Below, one piece after another: positions 32,259 to 42,113 of a DNA stretch of 64,000 nt; the first letter of the stretch is position 1, and each line of letters opens with the position of its first letter. Source of the DNA: Pseudophaeomoniella oleicola (Eukaryota > Ascomycota > Eurotiomycetes > Phaeomoniellales > Phaeomoniellaceae). The stretch lies in NCBI GenBank assembly GCA_003868215.1, contig QWDQ01000022.1:299146-363145 (forward strand), read 5' to 3'. A model generated the notes under the pieces. The model ran no database searches, was not told where the DNA came from, and saw only the letters and a program-made list of their open reading frames with translations. Both the position numbers and the translations under genes were made by a program.

Positions 32259-33824
32259 ATGAGCACGCCGCAGCCTCAGTATGTCAAACGTGACTTGATC
32301 TACCCTTCTGTCTCTGCTCTCGGCGGCACAGGTCTCAAGGCTAGCTCCGATATCAGCACTGGTGACACCATCATTCAAGTCCGCCGACCTCTTATAGTCG
32401 CGCTGGATACCCCAAGATTGAAAGACACTTGCTACAATTGTTTTGATATGCACCAGCGGGCAGCGTTGTCTACCAGCCGAACTGAAGTCCAACCCATCAA
32501 TCTCAAGCTCTGTTCTTCGTGCAAGACGGTCCGATACTGCTCCAGGGACTGCCAAAAGGAGTCTTGGGATCACTACCACAAGCACGAATGTCATTTGTTC
32601 CAGGATCTCCATCCCAGGATACTGCCAAGTAATGTTCGTGGTATCGTTCAGTTCCTCATCCTACAGCGCAAGAATAAGCTCAATGGAAAAGAATGGGAGT
32701 CTTTCCTGCGCCTGGAATCCCACATCGAGGACTTCGAAGCTTCCGGGGGCAAAACATGGGAGAACCTTGAGCTTATGGCTAGAGCCGCTCACAAGTACTC
32801 CGCGACCGAATTGAGCGTGGACGACGTGGTGCAAATTGTGGCAAGGGTATGATGGTTCCAGCGTCCATACACAACCGAGTTATTAACTTCTGTATAGGTA
32901 ATGATAAATTGCTTCACGCTTATCACAGAGTCCTTTGATCCAATTGGAGTTATACTGCATCCATTGCCTTCCAGTATCAACCACAGCTGTGACTTCAACG
33001 CTTACATTCGATGCGATCGCAAGGGGTCAACGCATGTCATTGCTCTCAAGCCAATCGGCCAAGATGACGAAGTCACTATTTCATATATAGATCCCACATA
33101 TCCGACACGGATTCGCAGGAAAGAATTGCAAGAAAGATACTTTTTCGATTGCACATGCCGGAAATGCAGAGACCCATTCGACTGTGATTTCGACCACAGC
33201 ACGTTGACAGATGAGAAGACTCGTGAAATCCTTGCAATTGAGGCTCGCGTAGCAGAGCTGCTGGCTTCCGCCCAGCAAGACTCCGGGACCACAGCACCAT
33301 TGCAAAAGCTCGAATATGCGCTGCATCTACTTCATGGTCAGGATTGGCCACTCCACCAACAACCATTCCCTCAGATACGGCATGACTATATAATCACCCT
33401 GATGGCGGCGGGACAATACAATGCCGCTTTTGCACAAGCAGCTATTCAGAAGAGCCACGTCGATCCGAAAATCATGCCTCAATCACATCACCCGTTGGTG
33501 CTCATACATCGATGGGTACTGATACGGCTCATCACACTTATAATGGGAGGTACGGAGTGGGCTTCTCAGAGCGTCGACCTTCGCAAATATGATCTGAATC
33601 TCCCAGTTCTCCGAGCTGGTTTGCTGCGGGAAGCGGTTATCATGGGCTATGAAGTGTTGTCGACTGATCTCCGGCGCAAAATTAACGATACCGAGCAGAC
33701 TCAACGGTGGAGAGACCGCCACGCTGGAGAAGATCGAGCCCTGGTCAGAGGAGAGTGGGCGAAGGTGACCTACCTCGAGGATGACGAGCTGGACAGGGAG
33801 AAGAACAGAAAGTGGGAAGACTGA
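32259..33824 (+). CDS. SET and MYND domain protein (SMYD-like lysine methyltransferase)
   Basis: Two exons, 32259-32846 and 32898-33824 (intron GTATGA to TATAG, 51 nt), give 504 aa. The order is the SMYD layout: N-terminal SET half (GGTGLKASSDISTGDTIIQV), then a MYND zinc finger inserted at about residues 62-112 (CYNC...CSSCKTVRYCSRDCQKESW...H-x3-C), then the SET core with INHSCDFNAYI (NHSC motif near residue 232) and DDEVTISYID. A Cys-rich post-SET FDCTCRKCRDP follows. The C-terminal 200 residues are helical. The SAM and catalytic motifs all look intact. Such proteins methylate histone or non-histone lysines (yeast Set5 acts on histone H4), but the substrate here cannot be read from sequence. 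The first ATG after the CT-rich leader is used. Confidence 0.9.
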
Positions 33825-34781
33825 AAACGGAGCCGAGGATGTGGTGAAACGCTCGAGCAAGAATGCGTGCTCCGCCATAGCTCAGCCCTCATCATTGTTA
33901 TATCGCGCTTCCAGATCGTGTGGGCTATCGTCGTCGGAAACCGTCCAGATAGAGATGCGCTCAGTTCTTACGTGTGACCGTACAGCTTTCAAACCCCCCA
34001 CACGCATGAATTAACGATAGACGCGAACAGAGTAATTATATACCTAGCCAGAGACGAGGTAGGCAAATGACAGAATCCAATAATGGATTACCATAAAGAA
34101 AGAAAAGAAAAAAAAAGAAACATGTAAAGAAGCTTGACACGCGCAGCACTTGAACCCACGACCTCCCCTATATGTTACAAACTCTCCCCTCCCTCCCTAA
34201 GTAACAAAAAAAGAACAGCCCATCTAATGCCGGATAGTACAATTTGTAAATCTTGAAAACCCATCGAATGCCGGATAGCTGCCCTTTCTTTTGTTTTGTT
34301 GAGTAGAGGTGGGTAATTGTTGATTATATATGCATGTACATAAGTTGCTGTTGAGGTTTGATGGATCATACTTTCGTAAGTTACATGTATTCCGAACAAT
34401 GGACGTATGCAATATGTAGACCTGTCTGTCTCCATGAGTAGGTTAGCTATGTGACATGACAGCACTGTCAATGCAATGTTGCTACGTGGTCGTTGCTGTT
34501 ACGAGAGTCTACCATTATCACCGCAAAAGTCTCACCGATATGCTGATATTCAGGAGGAAAATGATAGTAGATATCCCATAGTTTAAACGGAATCGATTGC
34601 TCCTTTATCTAGCTAGCAAAATGTTCCGAATGGTGACTGAAAGTATCAAGGCAAAATGACAACCATCATAATTCCTAGCCTTGGTATTTATTTCGTAGAC
34701 TTTTGCTTGAGTCCAGCTGAAATGCATCATTCTCATCATTCCGTCCCCATGCCGCACACCACGATCCGGATACCATCCCGC
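33825..34781. other. Intergenic region between convergent genes
   Basis: About 0.96 kb. It includes a purine-rich A/AAGAAA stretch at 34096-34120 and two copies of a CCCATC-TAATGCCGGATAG / CCCATCG-AATGCCGGATAG segment at 34219 and 34260, about 41 bp apart. No gene is supported. Confidence 0.5.
34219..34278. repeat. Short direct repeat, about 41-bp spacing
   Basis: Near-identical segments ending AATGCCGGATAG occur twice in the convergent intergenic region, about 41 bp apart. They are short and may be a local duplication. Confidence 0.6.
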
Positions 34782-35413
34782 CTACTTCAATGGAATGAAA
34801 CGTGAACTGTGAGTAGCACCAATACCGGGTCTACCGTGCTTGACTGGCTTGTATGATATCGAGAATTCTCCCAAGTAGTGGCCAACCATCTCCGGCTTGA
34901 TTTCGACCTGGTTGAATTCCTTGCCAGAGTAAATACCGATGACGCTACCGATCATTTCTGGGACGACAATCATGTCTCGGAGGTGAGTCTTGACGAGGTC
35001 TGGCTTCTCGTTGGGCTTGGCTTCCTGCTTGGACTTGCGAAGCTTCTTGATCAAGCCAAGTGGGCGACGCTTGAGACCGCGGTTGAACCTACGGCGAGCA
35101 CGGGCATGGAGGAGAGGTCGGAGGGATGAGGCAGAAAGATCGAGGAGTCTATAAAATGAGGAATTTGTTAGATTTGTTCCTCCTCGTGAGATTGTCGACC
35201 CTCTTTCGCGAGTCTGTCAGATGGGTGGAACATACTGGTCAAGGTCGACACCGCGGTAGGAAAATTTGCGGAAGGCTCTTCTCTTCTTAATCTCGGCAGC
35301 CTCCTCGGCGTTCTGTATGATGAAGTAATTTGTCAGTCTCAATGTCGCATATGAAGCTCGCAATCTGACTGTAAAGAAAGCGTTCATGCACATACGTATT
35401 CGGTGTCAGCCAT
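34782..35413 (-). CDS. RPS15: 40S ribosomal protein S15 (uS19)
   Basis: Three exons, 35413-35396, 35312-35236 and 35148-34782, give 153 aa. The first coding exon is just six codons (MADTEY), common in fungal ribosomal protein genes. Sequence hallmarks: [80 protein letters not shown] and the C-terminal [17 protein letters not shown]. The protein sits in the head of the small subunit near the decoding and A-site finger region. Introns are 83 nt (GTATGT-ACAG) and 87 nt (GTATGT-ATAG). Codon use is biased, as expected of a highly expressed gene. Confidence 0.97.
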
Positions 35414-36019
35414 GGTTGTGGTTGAAGCTCTCTAAGCCTTTCGATCGGTGACAAGATCGAAAAGCAATGGAGTTGGCGATCGAAGTGGTTGTTAATGTTG
35501 TCGATGTCGTTAGATCTTTGATGGTTTGATGGGGTCGCGGTTAAGGATGCAGAATCCTCTTAGGGTTTGTGGTCATTCAACCCTATCATCCCAAAAAGGA
35601 AGCAAGTCTTGGCATCATTTCCTCCTAACGGCTAACAGTATGTATGGCGGTGGATCGATACCAGCAAGCTGATAGGCTCAATTCAATGATATCTACGAAA
35701 TGTGTACATCTATATGGTAGTTTCATACAGTGGACGTATTGCATTCCAAGCAGGTTCTCAATGGATTTCGTCAGAATCGTTGTAGACGGCCCTACACCGG
35801 AGAATAGTGATTACAGCATAGACAAGCGGTTTATTCGGGATCGGGAAAATGTGAGGTTTCATCTTGATGGGTATTCGTGGCTAGAAGTGCATTGGCAGTA
35901 GCAGCTTCGGGAATATGCCAATCATCCTTCGTCTAATCGTCAAAGTCCATGACCGGGTATCCTTGTTCATTCCATCCTGCCGTATTCCCAGAATTCCTTG
36001 ACTTGGTGCTTGCACACGT
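35414..36019. other. RPS15 upstream region / RPP2 downstream region
   Basis: A 606-bp interval between two minus-strand ribosomal protein genes, containing the RPS15 promoter and leader. No coding sequence is supported. Confidence 0.5.
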
Positions 36020-36411
36020 TTAGTCGAAGAGACCGAAGCCCATATCCTCATCAGACTCCTCCTTCTCCTCTTCCTTCTCCTCCTCCTTGGGAGCCTCCTC
36101 GGCGGCGGCACCACCAGCGGCAGCGCCACCAGCAGCTGGGGCAGCAGCACCACCGGATGGGACTGAGGCCAGCTTCTCGGAACCAGCGGCAATCAACTGC
36201 ACACGTAAGTCAGCAACAATACGTATATCGAACACAACAAATGTGATAGTACCTCTGAGATGTCCTTGCCCTCAAGCTCGGAGATAAGCTTCTCCAGACG
36301 CTCGTCGTCAGCGTCAATGCCAACTGACTCAAGGACACTCTTGACATCGGCGGCAGATGGGGAGGTCTTGCCAGCGAGGCCGAGGAGAAGGTAAGCTGCG
36401 AGGTGCTTCAT
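36020..36411 (-). CDS. RPP2: 60S acidic ribosomal stalk protein P2
   Basis: Two exons, 36411-36253 and 36196-36020, with an intron GTACTA to GTGCAG, give 111 aa. The N-terminal dimerisation domain begins [20 protein letters not shown] and continues [20 protein letters not shown]. An Ala/Gly hinge ([20 protein letters not shown]) is followed by an acidic segment. The universally conserved tail [12 protein letters not shown] recruits GTPase translation factors. [10 protein letters not shown] identifies P2 rather than P1. A second, untranslated-leader intron lies just upstream (36433-36492). Confidence 0.97.
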
Positions 36412-36432
36412 TTTGAATGGGTGTTTTGTGGT

Positions 36433-36492
36433 CTACAGTAGGTATTAGCATCGCTCTATCAAGTTGCTCGTGAAGAACCATCCAAGACATAC
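36433..36492 (-). other. RPP2: Likely 5' UTR intron of RPP2
   Basis: On the minus strand, a GTATGT donor at 36492 is followed by a GCTAAT branch site and a CTGTAG acceptor ending at 36433, 21 nt before the start codon. The signals are as good as those of the coding introns. The 60-nt length is also normal. Confidence 0.65.
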
Positions 36493-37016
36493 AGTAGAGA
36501 TAGAGAACAGGAGAGTCAATCGATTTAACCGCTGAGTTGGGCGGAGACTGAAACGTCAAGTTCTTTTGAGAGTTGTTGGTATATGAAAGTCCAGGATCAA
36601 AAAGTTCGAGATGTGGAAATTCAAATTGGAGAAATCGGGTGTGGGTGAGGCTGGTGCCAGATGTGGCATGAAAGTGGCGGTGCGTCACGGGGCAAATGGA
36701 ATGCTTTACATAGTAATAAGTGATATGCGATCTCTATGATCTTTATCCGTGCTTTCCCTTCACTTCATTTACAACATTCTTTGCCTGCAATACTATTTTT
36801 GTTTGATCGTACCATTTACTAAATACCGTCCGAATGCCCTTGCTTTTCAGTTACAGCGTACTTGCTCCCAGGGTTTTCCGAAGATTATATTAACGTCAAA
36901 GCAATATCTGAGTCGGCACACGCCTTGTACAACAGGCGAATATGTTTGCGACTGTTGTCCCAAGAAATCAGCGGTAGCATTGATATCTCATTCATATTTT
37001 CAATACTGTTATCAAA
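36493..37016. promoter_or_regulatory. Divergent promoter RPP2 / SPT2
   Basis: About 0.5 kb between the RPP2 leader and the SPT2 start, holding both promoters. Several chance frames occur; none is convincing. Confidence 0.5.
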
Positions 37017-38084
37017 ATGAGTCTCCTCAACTCAGTCCTGGGATCGATAGGCACGGGCAATCGCGCTCCTTTGCCGAAACCGCCAGAACGTGCTGCAACC
37101 AATACCCCACCATCTACGAAGCCGAAGTTGGAAAGTCACAAATCAGCGAATGATCTGTTGGGAACGAAGCATACGACCCATAGTGCGCATACATCAAACA
37201 GCCAGGTTACTGCGCTCAAACGGAAGTTGGATGGAGATACGAACGTGCGCAATATGTTAGATAAATTCCCGAAGCCCAGCCCTCTTCCCGATCGTCCTAA
37301 GTCAGCTGGACCAGTTCCATCCTCGTCTTCTGCGAAGCATGCCAGTGGATTTCGTCCACCTGCCATAGGACAGCAATCAGCACAACCCAAGAAGGAACCT
37401 CCGAAAGGCTCGTATCTGGCTCTCCTTGAGCAGGCGAAAGCTGTACAGGCTGAAAAGGCGGCAAAGGGCCAGCAAGTTGGCGTAATAAAACATGTTGCAT
37501 CAAACAAGGAGAGATTGTCCAAGGTTGGACGCCGTAGGAGGGAAGAAGAGTTCAGAGCGCAGAGCAAGGGCAAGACAAGCAGAGTCGCCCAAAATGGTGC
37601 AATCAAAAAGCCTGGACTGCCCGTTAACGGTAAACCGAAGGGTACCGACATTGTCGGCTACAAGGGGACTGCTCGACCGCCAAACGGGACGGCCACATCC
37701 TCCAAGGATAAACCCGGACAGCCGAAAGAGCGCGGGGAGCCTATGTACAAGGGAACTGCCGGCCTGAAGAAACCACCACCGTCCAAGAAAGCAGGCGGGA
37801 GGATCGCACATGGAGATCGATATCTTGACACAGATGAAGAGGAAGAGGACGATTTCATTGTCGATGACGATGATGATGAAGGCTACGGTGGTCCTGTTTC
37901 GAGGTATCGTTACGCTGAAGACGATGAAGACTCAGATATGGAAGCTGGCTATTCAGATGTAGAATTGGAGGAAAGGGAGGCCACCAAACAGGCTATCAGA
38001 GACGATGCACGAGAAAAAGCTCTTGAAGAACGCCTTAAACGGGAAAAGGAAGCAAAGAAGAGAGCATTGCAACGAGGTCGCTGA
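37017..38084 (+). CDS. SPT2: SPT2 chromatin protein
   Basis: Single exon, 355 aa, from ATG at 37017 (ATC AAA ATG AGT context). Spt2 is an HMG-like, DNA- and H3/H4-binding protein that travels with elongating RNA polymerase II and helps restore nucleosomes. The N-terminal 270 residues are basic and disordered, with KPPERAATNTPPSTKPK and repeated GYKGTARPPNG / MYKGTAGLKKPPP modules. The protein then turns acidic: LDTDEEEEDDFIVDDDDDEG. The C-terminal SPT2 signature is DMEAGYSDVELEEREATKQA followed by a charged helix, REKALEERLKREKEAKKRAL. The order (basic linker, acidic patch, basic helix) is diagnostic. Nuclear. Confidence 0.88.
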   Translation: MSLLNSVLGSIGTGNRAPLPKPPERAATNTPPSTKPKLESHKSANDLLGTKHTTHSAHTSNSQVTALKRKLDGDTNVRNMLDKFPKPSPLPDRPKSAGPVPSSSSAKHASGFRPPAIGQQSAQPKKEPPKGSYLALLEQAKAVQAEKAAKGQQVGVIKHVASNKERLSKVGRRRREEEFRAQSKGKTSRVAQNGAIKKPGLPVNGKPKGTDIVGYKGTARPPNGTATSSKDKPGQPKERGEPMYKGTAGLKKPPPSKKAGGRIAHGDRYLDTDEEEEDDFIVDDDDDEGYGGPVSRYRYAEDDEDSDMEAGYSDVELEEREATKQAIRDDAREKALEERLKREKEAKKRALQRGR

Positions 38085-39816
38085 TACATTACATCAAGGC
38101 GTTGGATCAATCAGGTTTGCACTATGGAACGGGATATTGCCATTTTTAGAAGCATTTGAGCGTTGTCTGGACTTGAATCTAGAATACTTGCAGTTTTCTT
38201 TCACGATATCAATAACCCTCTGTTGCATTTCAATGTACTAAGCTCTTTCGGCCAGACAGCTGGCATGAGGGTCGAATTTCTGTCTAACAACACTCGTTTA
38301 AACTCAAGGTATGTGTACTGCTCACAACATCAATGTAGTTAATATAATTCATGTAGTATATTGCCTACTCTTCTATGCCGAATCCGAGTCGAGATGATGG
38401 CTGCACGTGACTCTGCTCGGAGATCTTCCAGCAAGCACATCCATCGTGATTTCGAGTCCTAAATTGTTGAACTCATGTGATCTAATAGGTCAACTCAGCA
38501 GACCCATTCGAGACCTTTATTGGCAGGCCTGATCTCAGTCAGCCAGCAAATCTCATCATCCTCATCGCCCAGAATTCCATGCTTTCGTAGGGAAGTGTCT
38601 GGTTTCCCGAAGCGTGCAGATGTCTATGTTGCGTGAATACTACCTTACATTCACTCTAACCTCCGGTAACCATAGCACGAGGACAAGTCACTACATTCTT
38701 TACAACCAAAGAAGTACATGTGCCGACGTTGTATGACTGACTCTTTTGATCCAGATAGCGATGCTTCTCTTTCAAGCATACGTAAAAGAGTTGGAACAGC
38801 CGTCTGGTAAATATATTGTTATCTGATGTCTCAGGTAACTTGCACGAGGATAAGTCATTACTATCCAACAATAAGAACACGCAAAACAACATGCATGTAT
38901 TTGTGCTGGATGATTCTCTCCTATGATGTACGTTATCTCGGAGCGTGCGAGAAAAGGTTGGAACATCTGACAGTCTCATCGTTAGCTGATGTCTTAGGTC
39001 ACTCATCTGGTGGAAGCATGATTTGTTCACCTACCCACCTCATCATTTTCATTTCTTTCAGTGTTCTTCTGCTTCCTCTATGGAGGGCTATGCGTGAGCG
39101 TGTCTGCATGCAGGTGACTCTTACTGGACGATAGACGAAGAGCCGCTTTTGGAGTACATACCCTGTGTGCTTTGTACGTTCTTCACGGATCACCGGCGGC
39201 TGGCGTCGATGTTGTATCATCATCTTGATTGTCTCCTTCACACCTGGTTTCATGCAGCTCTGTCTTGCTGTCGTCATCTTTTTGACTGGGCTCTGTATTT
39301 CTATATTGTCAAGGGAGGTGAAGGAGCTTGTTCCTTATGTCTTCCATACCGTTTGATCTCTTCGGTAACATATGCACTGTTTCTCAAAATCATTTCATCT
39401 TTCGTTGTTAGGCAGCATGATCTACAGGAAGAGCAGTTGATAATATTCCAAACGTCAAGCCGACAAGGCTATGTCTGGACATATCAAGCAAACATATCCA
39501 GAGAGGAATGTGTTCCATTGCAAACAACACACTTGAAAGAAGTCGATGCTCCTCTGGCTTTGGAAGATATATACATAAGACCGTCAATCATGACTTCTTC
39601 TGGGTCCTATGACTTTCAGATGCTGCCAGACCCAGCTGAGGGATCAATCAAATCTTGTGACTACTACGCTACCTGTGAACACTGTATCAAAGGTATCTAT
39701 CCAAGAGTACTAGATACCCAGTCCGTTCTCAGCCTCCTTCGGCTCTTGTATCGCTTCATAGGCCAGCAACATGTTCTGGTTCTTGCGCACGCCGAAGAGA
39801 GTAGACTTCTCCTGCG
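38085..39816. other. Gene-poor region with diverged tandem duplication
   Basis: 1.7 kb after SPT2 without a supported gene. A diverged two-copy tandem repeat occupies about 38671-39000 (listed separately). A 200-codon open frame at 39209-39820 has no recognisable features. Confidence 0.45.
38671..39000. repeat. Diverged tandem duplication, unit about 167 bp, two copies
   Basis: GCACGAGGACAAGTCACTAC at 38675 matches GCACGAGGATAAGTCATTAC at 38842, an offset of 167. AAAAGAGTTGGAAC ending near 38798 matches AAAAGGTTGGAAC, also offset 167. TGATGTCTCAGGTAAC at 38824 matches TGATGTCTTAGGTCAC at 38987, an offset of 163, so a small indel has occurred. Each copy ends in a YAG|GT-like junction. No third copy was found on either side. 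Confidence 0.8.
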
Positions 39817-40267
39817 ATGAGCGCCTCAAACCGGGATACGTCTATGTCGTCAGAGGTCGCGAACTCCGGGCTCGCACAAGGCCAGAGCCTTGTCGTCCAA
39901 CACCAAAACTTCACCACTGTAGTCCTCCTCGTTTGCATCATTGTTGTTGTGGTTGCTGTAAGTAAAACCTCAAGAGACTTTCTTCGTCCTCGGCAACAAG
40001 ACTGATTCAGCGCTCCGTTTGACAGACAATGTTTCCTGCTCTTCTGCACCACGCCAATCGCCCACCTCCTCATCATCGGCAGTGCCAGATCTGGACGACA
40101 CCGATCCTTGGCTCCCACACCTGAGAAAATACTACACCAGGAATGGACGTGTCATCCCAGAGGACGTGCGTGAAGAGATAGTAGTGCAGCATCAAGAGGC
40201 TACCGTCGTGGAACCTCAGATTGTTGAAGTGAAGCCACGGACCAGAAAGGTTCACTTTGATATCTGA
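39817..40267 (+). CDS. Candidate small single-pass membrane protein
   Basis: Possible two-exon gene, 39817-39957 and 40001-40267, 135 aa. Exon 1 encodes MSASNRDTSMSSEVANSG, a short linker, and a strong transmembrane helix (FTTVVLLVCIIVVVVA). A perfect GTAAGT donor follows. The only nearby acceptor that keeps frame (GGCAACAAG) makes a 43-nt intron, short but possible. Exon 2 encodes a hydrophilic tail rich in Ser then charged residues (DLDDTDPWLPHLRKYYTRNG, IPEDVREEIVVQHQEATVVE) and ends KPRTRKVHFDI. Without splicing, exon 1 alone encodes a 62-residue protein with the same helix. No family recognised. Coding status rests on the helix, the donor and the protein-like tail. Confidence 0.42.
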
Positions 40268-42113
40268 GTAGCAAGCATGCTGGGCTCAGGTGGCTTGATG
40301 CCACACATGTTTTCTCAGGACTACGAGAGAGAAATGAAGACTTCGAAAGCTAGACAAGGGCAACTGATCCAACCCTGAAAGCATCAGACGCAGCAAGATA
40401 CCATCACATTGAAGTTCCAGAAGTTCCTCGGTACTAATCCCTTTCAATCCACCGATACTTTACAACTCCGCCATCGAGCCATCCACATCCATCCTCAACA
40501 CTATCTGACATTCATCGCCATCCATGCCACCACTCTCCTCCTCTTCCGACCCAACGAACCCCTGAACATATATAATGCAATCCGTCCATACATACCCATT
40601 TCTTACTGAGCGAGGCCTTGTATCCACTGCCTAATTGTCCATTCCAACTATTCAGCAGGAACTGTATGGATGTTATAATGGTTCGACAACAACTAGAATC
40701 AATACGTGCTCTATCTATGGGACAGTACTACGTGTATAACTAGTTAAGGTAGCTAGCTAGCTAGCTAGCTGTTTCGTTCGTGATTTTGGTTGAGGGAGTA
40801 TGGAGTATCGTCATTCTCTTCTCTTTTTGTTTCCTGGTATGGATTCGAGTCGAGACCTCTTATGGCTCTGGGGCGAGATGGAGGTGAAGAACAGACGAGA
40901 TCGTGGAGTATGTATGTATGTACGTATCGCAGTACTATGTACATAGGTTCCTACCTACCTGACCTACTTTAATATAGGACAAAGGCATCGTGGTATCTAA
41001 GAACCCCTTTCATATATTCAAGACAATGACGTTATACTATATTGGACATTCAGCATCGATGTGTAGAGTGTAGGACGGAACGTCTCTAGTCGTTACAGCC
41101 TCTTTAGATGAAAGTGGAAAGAAGTTGGGAAAGGGATAAAGTGCTGGAAGGGAACACCCTGTGCATCAATCGGGAGTGAAGTGAACTTGTGCCGGCCAAT
41201 AAGGGGAGGTTTGGTAGGAAAGGGTAAGGGACCCTTCAATTACGCATTTCAACTATTTCGATCCTCGTCGATTGGGTGTTCGGAAAAAGTGCCTGAGAGG
41301 CGCGTCTGAAAGGGCTCGCCTTGACCAATTTCTGATCTCGACCCGTACCATAAACCTGCCGAGGACTTCTCTTTCACTTCAAAGTACAGGACATGAACAA
41401 TCCATTGTATCCGAACGTCTTGAAGCAAAAAGGAGAGCCTTCTGGTGAAACCGATGTGTTGCTTTCAGTTTCAAATACTAGCAGGGCTGCGATATCATTC
41501 AGCGGTAATGTATGGTTCTACAAGTCAAAGATCTCATTTGCAACGATCACACACCCACCGGACATCATGCCAATATAGAGACTGCCACCATTCCGGTCAT
41601 TATAGTCTACTAACATCATCGTCTGCTTCGAATTTCTTGGTGTATAGAAGCAGATCATGGAGCGTCAGGCCGGAAATATCGCCATGTCGTAAAAGACTAT
41701 TCTTGTCCGAAGTTGTTGCTCCTTTGAACGGTTTGAGGATGTTTATTGGTCGCTTGTCCGAAGTCCGCTTGCACAACAACCTTTTGATGTTTCCGTCCCC
41801 ATTAGACTCTCTTCAAGACTCTACGAAGAACTCTCTTAGAAGGCTTATCAATCGCTAATGGCAGCTTCGGATGTGCGAGTGATGCTTTTGACATGACGAT
41901 ATATTATCTCAAGAGTAAGCTCGGCAGCTATACGCCGCAACGGTACCGGACATGAGGCTTCGGACAGCGGAAACGATGTGATACAGGTAGGTCCCCACAG
42001 GTCTACATCACGGATGTATATACGTGCTCGCTCACTCGTGCTTGCGCATCATGCATTGACTTACGACTACCCTTGTCCGCCTGGATTGATACTGTGCCTC
42101 CAATTCCTTCATC
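40268..42113. other. Intergenic region upstream of MFS transporter
   Basis: 1.85 kb with (AGCT)5 at 40751-40770 and a CCTACCTACCTGACCTA stretch near 40951. Open frames around 41393-41858 have no protein-like features. It holds the promoter of the MFS gene at 42114. Confidence 0.5.
40751..40770. repeat. (AGCT)5 self-complementary microsatellite
   Basis: Five perfect AGCT units; the sequence is fully palindromic. Confidence 0.9.

Noticed and set aside
34136-34175. Phrase resembling the 3' half of a minus-strand tRNA (GGGTTCAAGTGC).
   Set aside because: The T-arm stem does not pair and no anticodon or acceptor stem could be built.
39209-39820. Open frame of about 200 codons upstream of the small membrane protein candidate.
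   Set aside because: No signal, domain or protein-like composition, and the first ATG lies well inside the frame.
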